Shown here: piece after piece, positions 24,942 through 34,500 of the stretch
Position numbering within the stretch: the stretch's first letter is position 1
How the letters are laid out: the number at the start of each line of letters is the position of its first letter
Assembly (NCBI RefSeq): GCF_018139145.2
Contig: NC_059487.1
Coordinates: 3,865,792-3,929,791 of the forward strand
Direction of reading: 5' to 3'
From: Gymnogyps californianus
Taxonomy: Eukaryota > Chordata > Aves > Accipitriformes > Cathartidae
Length of the DNA stretch: 64,000 bases
Program-made: the position numbers and the translations under genes
The notes under the pieces: generated by a model
The model's input: the letters and a program-made list of their open reading frames with translations, nothing else
Databases searched by the model: none
What the model was told of the DNA's origin: nothing

Positions 24942-27797
24942 GCACAGCCCTCCTGGCAGTGTCCGTATATCCTTTCCTCGCTGCTTCAGTCATTCAGAGC
25001 TGCTCTTGTGGAAAGCAGGGAAGAGCTTCAGACTAACTCTGGTGAAAGCAATAAGCTGGCAATTAGCTGTATCTGCGGGCACCATTACACTTACCAGTCC
25101 CTTAAATGTTTCTGCTTATGGACTGAATGAAACTGGACCACATGCACAATTTTGTACTATTGTTTTCCTGTTCTCTGTGTTGCATCCAGGTACTGTTCGT
25201 GTATTAAAGTTAAATGTTATGTTTTGGGGACAGGGATAGCTCTCTCTGAATGTCTGCACATCACCTGGTTTAACAGGGTTCATATCTATTGGAATAGAGA
25301 GTCTGCGGCAGAAAAAATAATCTCGTGATTTGGCTATGCCACAAATCTCTCTCTACTGTAGTTTATATATCCTAAAAAAAAAGTTTTGGGAAATATTAAA
25401 GTCTGATTTGAGTGAACAGTCTTTCTGAAAATTGACCCACACTACAATCTCAAATCGTGGACGTACTTTCTCTCAAGTATAGTTTTCTCCTTCCCCACTT
25501 CTTGTGAGTTGACCCAGGTTGCTTTAAGCTCTCTTGTACTCATATTCTCTGCTATAGTCAACAGAAAAAAGAAAGACTGGTTTTTTTTAAATTGGTGACT
25601 TTTTTTTTCCCTCTTGAAAGCTTTTCTAGCTCTCTTTGCCTTAAGGCGATAGTTTTTTTAACAAAGAAAAATAACTCTTTTTGTAGTGATTTTGGAACTG
25701 GTGAAGGTAGCCGAATACTTTTATTTCTATGGAGATCAAGGACAAGTGCATCTTCCACTTACATTTGTAGCCTTCTGTATAATATGCTAGAAAATAAATA
25801 CCACTGATTTCACGTAGGCTGCTACCTGGGCTTCCTGTGAATGTGGTTTTCAGTGGCCCAGCAGTAGGAAGTTCCCTTTCTTTTTCCCAAACTCTTATTT
25901 TGCTGATTCCCCTTTGGAATTTTATAGAATTGCTATTTCTCTAGCACTTGATTTGCAAATAGAGCATGCGGATTGCATCGGTTCATTCCTACCTAACAGA
26001 TTAAATACATTTTTCTTTCTGGATTTGACTATCGCGTTGACTGGGTCATGTCTCTTAATTTAAGGTCTCTGATGCTCACTCTAACTTTGATGGCGTTTCT
26101 ACGCAGATTCCCTTGCTTTGAAGTACCTTGATGCAATAAGAACTGTCAGAATATTGTCCCGTGCCATGCTGCATTGCATGGTCCTCACCTTGCCTAAGGA
26201 AAACAAGTGTAAACATTTCTCCTCCCTGCATTTAATTCTGTTGTTTTAATGACCGTTGTGCTGAGATCTCTCTCTTTCTCAGGTTTCTGGCAAGTAATAA
26301 AAATTCAAAACCAGGTTGTAATTCCTGGAAAAATTAGCAGGTTTTCAATGAAATCACCTGCAAGCTGTTTAATTATAATTCCTTTAAGAGTTCTGCTTTT
26401 GTAATTTCTTGCTGCTCTGTGGGCCTGGTGTAATTCACAGCCCTTCTCTGTTATGCTGCCGCATCTTGGGTGTCAGCTCTGTCTAAATTGCTCTTCTCTG
26501 TCCAAATAATAGGATTCACACGCTCGCACCCTTCTCTGGTGTCAGTAGCATCAGTCTCTATCTCTTTTTTATCCTGTTATTATTAAAGCCCCCCTTTTTA
26601 AACATTGTGTATTTATTTTTCCTCAAAATGCAACATTTTCCTCCTGTCATAAAGCAAGCGACTTAAAAATTTTCAAAGGCTCTTTCAGCAAATCTGGGAA
26701 TTAGATTCTTGTGGAGTCCTTCATAAAAAATTGAAGACTTCATGTATTAACATATATTGATTTATTCATGGTGTTTCGTTACAAATAAGCGAGGATCCCA
26801 TAATATCAGGAAAGGTTAGGAGAGCAGTGGAGCACGTTATATTATATTGACAGCTCAGTTGAAATTGAGCTGCCTTTGGATTGAATTTGGAACGCAGGCA
26901 AGGAACTGGCTGGTAAATAAGTCATGAGTTTTACTTGCAAGTGTCTGTATATCAAGAGGGTTGCCATGGATAAGCATAATGGAGCTCAAGCAGAATTTCA
27001 AAGGTGTGCTTTCAGCTTGGATTCCTCTAAAGGTGTGTTAGCACCAGCAACGGGTGTATTCATGAACAGCTCTCCAGGTCTGTAACCCTGCTGACTTATT
27101 CTCTCAGGCGAAAACCAGGCATGGTACCACGTGTAAACCTGCAAACGGAGGCTCAAAACAGAGGGAGGGAAATGGTATCAGAAGCTGGCTTACAAGCTCA
27201 GAGAAGACGACAAGGGCTTTTGTCTAAAGACCTGATGATATTTATTTCATTTAAACATACCATTTCATTTCGGCGTATTCTCTTTAGCACAGGAAAAGAC
27301 TTCCAAAGCCTTTGTTGTCAGTAAAAGGCTCCCGTTGTTTTCAGCGACCTTGTGAGAAGACCATTTGCCAGAAGAAAAAAAAAATACTTGATGAAAAATG
27401 TATCTGTGTTTGCACCAGAAGTTTTTGTATGCTGTTGGGGATTGTATGGGAAAGTCTCATGAAAATTCTGCCGGTCGTGCTGTGTGCTCTGGTTTGGCTG
27501 CAGAAGTTCTGAGACTCAGAACAAAAAGCAATTCTTTGTATCTTTTGTTGTAAATCAGCACATGCTGAGGTTTTAGTGGAGAGAAGAAATTAGTTTTTTC
27601 CTAAGTAAAGCCTTGGAAAAATTGTCGTGTTTGTTTGCCAGCATCCAAATACAGAACCGCTCACTAGAGATACTGAAATGATATCGGTCCTTGTATTTTC
27701 AATGTCTAGTCTCAAGAGATGGCAAAATAGGGGAGCAGAGAAAGGCCCGGTGCAGAAGGCCCCTTATCACCTTACTTTCCTTGTTCTTCATTTGCAG

Positions 27798-27999
27798 ATT
27801 ACATACAAGGCCGTTGGATCTCTGGATCCCAGTGCTGACCTGTCCAGCCAAAGAGGGAAAGTCTTCAAACTAAGGAATGAAACGCATCACCTCTTTGTAG
27901 GATTATACCCAGGGACTACGTATTCATTCACCATCAAAGCCAGCACAGTCAAGGGCTTTGGGCCACCCATCACAACACGGATTGCAACTAAGATTTCAG
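27798..27999 (+). CDS. PTPRT: PTPRT coding exon: C-terminal half of third FNIII repeat
   Basis: This 202-nt exon encodes 67 complete residues plus one base (phase 0 in, phase 1 out). It opens with [11 protein letters not shown], continues through [20 protein letters not shown] and ends at TRIATKIS. The [14 protein letters not shown] stretch is the classic E-F strand signature of a fibronectin type III fold (L-x-PGT-x-Y). One N-glycosylation sequon (NET) is present. The acceptor is CTTCATTTGCAG and the donor is CAG|GTACTG. In R2B receptor phosphatases this segment lies in the cell-surface ectodomain used for homophilic cell adhesion. It is nearly identical between PTPRT and PTPRM, so this exon alone would not separate the paralogues; the next exons do. 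The reading frame stays open past the donor to a TAA at 28068-28070. Confidence 0.93.
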
Positions 28000-28073
28000 G
28001 TACTGCTTTGGAGAAGAAGAAAAAAGAACTTTCTAGGGCTTTGTTCTTTAGACCTGCAGCTGATGCATAAAAC

Positions 28074-28079
28074 AATAAA
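28074..28079 (+). promoter_or_regulatory. Candidate intronic polyadenylation signal AATAAA
   Basis: A canonical AATAAA hexamer lies 75 nt after the exon end at 27999 and just after the in-frame TAA at 28068-28070. The downstream sequence has a modest TG/T-rich stretch (around TTAGTGTCTCT). If used, it would give a transcript ending in the third FNIII repeat. AATAAA is common by chance in AT-rich introns, so usage is unproven. Confidence 0.25.
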
Positions 28080-28894
28080 AAGGTATTCAGCTTAGTGTCT
28101 CTACAAGTTTCATAGGGCATATTTTTAAAACGGCCACAGTTCAGTATCTGTGTTTCTTCAGGTTACAAATGCAGTGGTTAATTGGTGGATATCTTAAATA
28201 TCCATGAGTATCTTTGTGGAGCATTTTAAATGAGAACCTTCATTAGTTATACAAATGAACTACCCCTATAATAATTGTTAGTATTATCTGTGTGGCTGGG
28301 GAAGCTCCTTCAATAATGTGGCTTTTATTTTCAGAATGCACCAAATTGGATCTAATGAAGTCATTGAATTAATAGTGCAAGGAGACTAAAAATAACGGAG
28401 GAAAGCTGTTTTTATGTTTTCTTTCTGAGTAAGGGCAGAGGGAGGGCTTGAGGTAGGCAGACAAGTATATGAAAGGCACTAAAATCAGGAGGCATTGCAA
28501 AGAGAAGGCTCATGTGTCTCCAGAGGAAAAAAAAAACCAGAAACTTAGGCTAGCTATCAAAAAAAAAAGATGGATAAAGGGATGGTAGAGATGATATTGG
28601 GCAGACATATGTAGACTTTAATTTTATCATTTAATTGATAGCACTAAAATAGGTTCTCTAACAGTTTAAAATTGTCATTTTTTGGAATACCTTAACTTTT
28701 TTTTCAATAAAGCTAAAATAAACGTTTGGGATGTTCAGGACACTTGTAATGCTTGAAATTATGGCTGGGTGCCATAGAAAAGAGTGCACGGCAGTGCCTA
28801 TTTTCCACTGCCCTATTTCAAAATTGGTTAATAAAAATAAGTGGTTAGCAGTAAGTGACAGTGTAAATTTCAAGGAAGGAAAATGTATCCATTC

Positions 28895-28970
28895 CCGCCA
28901 CTAACCGTCAGCAGGGTTTGAACCCTTAACATTTAGTGCAAAAGCCCATGTCTCAACCACTTGAAGTAAA
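28895..28970 (-). mobile_element. Degenerate tRNA-derived SINE head
   Basis: On the minus strand the segment contains a B-box-like GGTTCAAACCC (plus strand 28914-28924) and, about 25 nt upstream, an A-box-like GTGGTTGAGACATGGG (plus strand 28945-28960), arranged as in tRNA-derived SINEs. The T-stem pairs for only about three base pairs and no acceptor stem is evident, so it is not a functional tRNA gene. Family uncertain. Confidence 0.45.
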
Positions 28971-31004
28971 GCCATTAACTGTCGTAACAGCTCCGCGGAC
29001 TGTTAGGGTTTATGCAGCCCTGCTGTGAAGGGAAGGCACGGCATGCACTCTATTCACTTGTGACCAGAGAAATAAAATGGCACAGTAATGGTAGTGCTTT
29101 TTCCCTCTGATTCAGTTTCTTTGCATTTTATTATTCGGTGAGTGCTCAAATTGTGCTAGAAGCCTGCATGATTATTAACTGTATGTGGACTGAGCTTGGT
29201 TTATTGTCTTTTTTTTCCATCTTCCAAACATCTGGTTCACAACAGGCAGGCATAGACTCCATGCAGGCATTAGGGTAGTCCCTGACATTAGATTATCTCA
29301 TTGCATGGTGAGTCCTATACATGTAAGTTGGAAATTACTGTGTTAAACTTGCTCTAAGAGGCAGTCGCAAGGTTAGTAGGGAGAAGGATTTTTGCATTGA
29401 CTGGAATGTCCTTGTAAGACTATATATATTTTAAAATGAAAAGACATCTATGCTGTAGCAATGTGTGAGTGTATATGTTTATATGGGTGGACATGTTTGT
29501 TTATGTCTTAATCACAATTAAATGCAGAATTCCTGAGGACTTCTCTTTGGGCAGGACTGGGGTCTTGCAAAATAGGCACTAAATTGATGAGCAGCGCCTG
29601 CTATTTTAGAGAGATCACTACCAATTGTAGTTTTTTTGAGGTACTACATGACTGTTCTGTGTCGAGTACCCAAGAAAACTACTATATCTTATTTCAGTGT
29701 CTTGTGACTAAGACTCTGATTGCTGAATTATACTCAATACCATTAGCTAGTCCTGCCAAGACCTATGTTTCTTGCATTTACTTCTTAACTATATGGTGTC
29801 TGAAAGGGAGATTGTAAATTCTCTGTGGCAGGTGCAGTGTTTTACACAGAAGATAACTAAACAGGTCTCATGCACGGCCAGAAGGAGACATCCAAGCTAG
29901 CTAACTTATCAGAAACAATTTAGTGGCACCAGTGCAGCACTGCAGCTGGGCTAGAAGAAGCTGCTTCAAAGGAGGATGATGGAGCCTGCAAAGGCAGAGC
30001 CTAGCCTGTTTCTGGTGTCCAAACTGGCCTTGCAACCTTTTTGTAGTACTGCATTGTGCTGTAGCACGATCCCCTCTGGCCAGAGCAGGTGCTGAACAAT
30101 TCTTGCTGTGGCATCTCCAGCAGCTACGGTCATCTCTGGTATAGAAGACTGCTGGTGACATGCATCTTTAAATGACTTGCGCAGCTTCCCCTTGATGCAG
30201 AGCACCTTTTTCAGAGAAATCCTCATTAAGGAATTGGCATTCATTCTGAACTCATTGCCCAGCTTATTGACAGGAAAGTCAGTAGCTGAGCTGATAATAG
30301 CAACCACCATTCTTGACAGTTTTCAGGTATTTAGATTAGAATCCTGATTGTAAACAGGATTACAGTGGAAATCACTGTGAGAGGATTAAATATGGGATCC
30401 CCCGCAATGCAGCTTGCCCTTGTGAGTTACAGATGAGCTATTTGTGTGAATTCTTCTGTTTGCTTTATACTGTAAAGATATTTGAACAAAACTTGCATCC
30501 TTGGAATAAATTTTATGCTGCTCTGATCTTGTGATCTCTTCAGTGCTTCCACAGTAAAATTGTCCCAAACAGATGTCTGCTCTTGGGGAAGGAAGAAGTA
30601 ATGTAATAAGTAAAATACTTAACTTTTAATACTTTCCTAAGGAAAGCTATCCTACTTTCATGAAATGATCCTAATAGAAGATAACAAAGCAGAAGTAGAA
30701 ACTAAACCTTGGCTAAGTGTGAATATTGAGTGGTTTTCTATATTGCTTTGGGGAACACGTCAGCAAAGCGATGGGATACCATGGCTGGGTACTGCCCGAG
30801 TATGCTGTTGGAAGCCGTGCAGCAGCCTGTTGATTCAACATCACTAAAGCGCTGGGGTAAAATGTCATGTGTTTGAGTGGTAAAGTAACCTGGCTAAATT
30901 GTGCTCTTCTCTTTTCATCTTTTGTGCTTCATAACACACCCCCCAGCTAATCAAGGAGACACAGCTTAAGTCTGTGTATTAAAAACTCTAAGATGTGGGA
31001 CGTC

Positions 31005-31170
31005 TAATCCAGTGACCAGAACAGTGAACAAGAGCCAGGTTTCCTGGGTGCTGTTCTTAGCTCTGCCACTGATTCACTCATCCTAAGTGGTCTTTTATAA
31101 TGTCCATGCAGTTTTCTTTCTTAACCTTTAAAACTGAAGGAATGATCCCATCTCAAAGGATTACTAAGTC
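31005..31170 (+). mobile_element. MIR-like ancient SINE remnant
   Basis: The pattern AGCCAGGTTTCCTGGGTGCTG then TTAGCTCTGCCACTGATTC, followed by CAGTTTTCTTTCTTAACCTTTAAAACTGAAGGAATGAT-like sequence and CATCTCAAAGGATTACTAAG, follows the order of MIR-type SINE blocks (tRNA-like head, core, then the TTTCCTCATCTGTAAAATG and GGATTAAATGA-type tail). It is highly diverged. The exact family (MIR, AmnSINE or related) cannot be assigned by eye. Confidence 0.55.
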
Positions 31171-31399
31171 TTAAAAAGTCAAGACAGGATTTTCAAAGCC
31201 AGCTTGAAGATCTGGGTGTCCGATTCCTGCTTAATTTTAATAGGAAAAGAGTGTACAAATATTTAAGCAGTTGTGACAATTTTGGTCATAACATTGGGAA
31301 GTATTTTGATGTTTCATTTGAGAAATGTTAAACGGTCTCCAAGAAATGTTAATGTTACGTTGCCATCACTACCAAAGGCAGTAACTGGTGTATAACTAA

Positions 31400-31528
<129 letters not shown>

Positions 31529-32255
31529 TAGGTGTTTTGTCTTCTCTTTTCACAGTTCTCCCCTCTCCTTCCTCCCCAGGCTTCACTCACACCTCTCTCA
31601 TTCTCGTCTGATAATGTAGCTGCTGAAAGCGAACGCTGACTAAAAGGCCAACTCTGCTGTTGATTCTGCCTTTCACAGTCTCCTTTTATAAACGCCTCAA
31701 CCTACTTGCCTCCCACTGTTAACCTCCGGGAAGGATTACTGATAGCATTGCACGGGGTTATTACCCTTTCAGCATCGCTTCAGATGCCTTTGCAGCACTG
31801 GAGTACAGCAGTACGTGCAGCTGTGTACTGTGACGCTGGGAACTGAGCGTCGCCATGCAAAGGTGGAGGAGGCTTCAGGCCTCCGTCTCCTGCCTTCTCT
31901 TCCATGATGGACAAGGCCTTTTTGTAACTATCGTATGAGCGCCCGAACTATCTTTAATGCTTGCGGATGCATTTGTTCAGATTCGGGATCTAACCACACT
32001 CCTCACATCTTTGTGTTACAATCCAGCTATTGCTCCGGGGCTGGTTGTGGAGTGAAGTAGCGATCTAGTTCAGAAAAGATGAACTCTGGCTTAGCAAGGC
32101 TTTGCCGGTTGTAGGCAAGCACCGTTTCCGCTGGCAGAGTAGAGGATTTAGGGGCAGGGAGCTGCACAGGCACCTGTGGGATAGAGCGAGGACCTTGCAG
32201 AAAACCTCTCTGGCTGTCCCTGAGCTGGATCCCGTTCTTAATGATGAGATGCTGA

Positions 32256-32358
32256 AATCATAGAATCATTTAGGTTGGAAAAGACCTTTAATATCATCGA
32301 GTCCAGCTGTAAACCTAACACTGCCAGGTCCCACTAAACCATGTCCCTAAGTGCCACT
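32256..32358 (-). mobile_element. CR1 LINE 3'-end fragment
   Basis: The plus strand reads AATCATAGAATCATTTAGG, then TTGGAAAAGACCTTTAATAT, CATCGAGTCCAG, AACCTAACACTGCC and CCATGTCCCTAAGTGCCAC. This is the reverse complement of the well-known 3' end of avian CR1 non-LTR retrotransposons, so the element lies on the minus strand. Only about 100 bp of good match remain (perhaps to 32400 with divergence), typical of 5'-truncated dead copies. It is non-coding and the main indicator of a bird genome. Confidence 0.9.
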
Positions 32359-34476
32359 CAACTGCAGATCGCTCCCTGACTGTGGAAACACAACTTACAG
32401 AGGTCTGTACTGCATTGCTGTCTTCTGTCTAGGCGAAGTTGTACGTGGTGAAAGGCACCAGCAGAGATGAACAAACTTCCCTTCTGAGCCGGCACTGCCT
32501 GATCTGTTGCTGGCAGAAATGCCGGTTGGTCATTCATGCTGCCAGTCTCCTCAGCTGAGAGCAGGAATTAGAATCGCCTATGCTGGAAATACTGGGTATT
32601 GCTTTGCAGAGGTATCCAGCAGGCATTACCTCCCTGTAGGCTCTTCAGGCTTTTACCTCCAGTTTTCACAAGAGACTTGAAATTTTTCCTATGGGTGGTA
32701 TTCTAAAAACGCATAGTCTCTTCTTTCAAAGTGACTTGGGTTTCTATGCGCCACTGACAGGTTCTTAGTGCTTTTGAAGGATGTCCTTCTAAGTATTCAG
32801 GAGCAAATTGCTCAGATGTATACTACTTGATTTAATGAAATATCCTGTATCAGTTGGTGGTCCACCCTTTGTCACAGCTTTCCCCCAAATGGCATTGATA
32901 CTCTCAAGCAAAAAATCTGCTCTTTGAGACTTAACACCATCCCTTTTCTAGTTTTTCTGAGTAACGTATTTTAAAGTTTCCCTTTCAATCTCTGGTACTC
33001 CATATGAGTGAGTTTAGGAGCCTATTTTCTGAGTCCTTTAGGGATGTTTTTCTGCTGGAAAAGAGCAGTAAAATCACACAGCTCTGTTTTGTTTTATTTC
33101 TCTATATGGGGGAACATTCCTGTATCTCGTTTTACCACCTGCTGTCTTAAGAGTGTTGCTATTTTGTCTTTTTATTGAAAAGTTTTGTGATTTTTCTTGA
33201 AGTCAATTTACTATGCTTTAACTGCATTCAGTGAATAATGTCTTTTCCAGCAAATGCGTCTGTTATAAAAAAATTGGTAGAGATTTCTATAAATTTTCAC
33301 TCTGATTTCTTTAATTGCATTGTAGCCTATTATACACACATTTGCAGAGAGTGCAATATTTACGTGCCACCTCTAAGTGATAAGATTACTTCCCATTATG
33401 AGCCCATTTCATTGACTTACAGATGTGTGTATGAAGACCAGAAAGGACAGAGGGGGGGTGAGGAGGAGGGGTCTTGGGGAGAATTTTAGCTTTTTATTAA
33501 CTATGACAGCTTCAGAATGTGTGAATACCTTTCTCTGTATATACCAGCTACTAAGAAGAAAATTAACTCTATCGTAGCCGAAACCAGGACAACCATATAG
33601 ACTGTTCTTAGTCTAGCCTCAATAAATCCAGTTATTTCAACCTTAGATTTTCCCAACCTCTTCCCTTTTCTTTCAGTCTGTTCTGCACACTCTCCAATTT
33701 GTGTAAATTTTCTCAAAATAGCATATCCAAAGGCAGGTAGCATTCCCTCCGAGACCTCAACAGCACCCAGCAGATTAGAAGAACAACATAGTGTGAACTG
33801 CTTGTGACACTTAACGCACAAGAATGAGGTGTTTTTTCCTCCTCAGTGTATTTTTTGTGTTCAATCTGAGATCCAGTATATCCTCGTTGTTGTTGTCTGG
33901 TTAATTGTTCTACCTTTTGGTTGTGTGTGTTTTATTTCTCCTTCACAAGTAGAGTATTTTCCATTCATCTCTATTAAATATGATAAAATTTATTTTCAAA
34001 GTGCTTTAAAACTCTGATACAAACTTAAACAACTTAGAGCCCCTCTTAGTGTGATGCCATCCTCTGTTCAATTACCGAAGGCATTAATGCAAACACAAAT
34101 TCGAGACAAATGACTGAGAAATCTCCACGGGCAGCAGCGAGGTGGTGCGGAGGTCACTGGAGGGGATCCCGCATGATGCAGCGTGCTGGTAAGATGCCTG
34201 TTCTCCTGGCCTCCCTTGTAGACGTGACCGTGCTTTCCTAGATGCCTTCCTTTTTGCACGCTGACCTTTCATATCCCAGCCTGCCTGAGATGGGTCTGAA
34301 AAGGTACTTGAAAGTAGTCTGAAACAGATTTTCCTCACACCTTCTTATAAAACCTCTGATATTCAGATCTTTCACTATGCAGGAATAGGTCAACCCCTCA
34401 TCTCATCAACCTGACAGTTTCTGTTCTGCAGTGCTCCAGGTTTTTGTTATAGTCCTCCCAAACTGTGAAGATGAAA

Positions 34477-34500
34477 AATAATTACTATACAGTAATTATT
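34477..34500. repeat. Perfect inverted repeat, 10-bp arms
   Basis: AATAATTACT, a four-base ATAC loop, then AGTAATTATT, the exact reverse complement. It can form a small hairpin and contains paired TAATTA/TAATTATT-type homeodomain cores. Function unknown. Confidence 0.8.

Larger units (their letters stand above)
1..27797 (+). other. PTPRT: Intron of PTPRT (3' part), upstream of first visible exon
   Basis: No exon of the gene could be recognised here. The next exon opens in phase 0 at 27798, and the exon before it, which should encode the first half of the third FNIII repeat, was not found by eye, so this intron is probably at least 27.8 kb. It ends in a pyrimidine-rich tract and TTTGCAG. The content is mostly AT-rich unique sequence, with a TG microsatellite near 11.44 kb, a G9 run at 11016-11024, CpG-dense islets near 15.8 and 20.6 kb, and SINE/LINE-like remnants near 21.8 and 24.9 kb. 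Scattered ORFs of 60-157 codons have no recognisable domains and look like chance. A short exon of about 100 nt could have been missed. Confidence 0.8.

Noticed and set aside
24766..25239. 157-codon ORF on the plus strand
   Set aside because: No recognisable domain. It overlaps a MIR-like repeat and its amino-acid composition looks random; most likely a chance ORF.
27798..27999. Assignment of the gene to PTPRM
   Set aside because: The first exon alone fits both paralogues, but the [27 protein letters not shown] and ETKINCVRLATK strings in the following exons are PTPRT-type.
28895..28970. Functional tRNA gene on the minus strand
   Set aside because: The B-box-like motif is present but the T-stem pairs poorly and no acceptor stem can be drawn; fits a SINE relic better.
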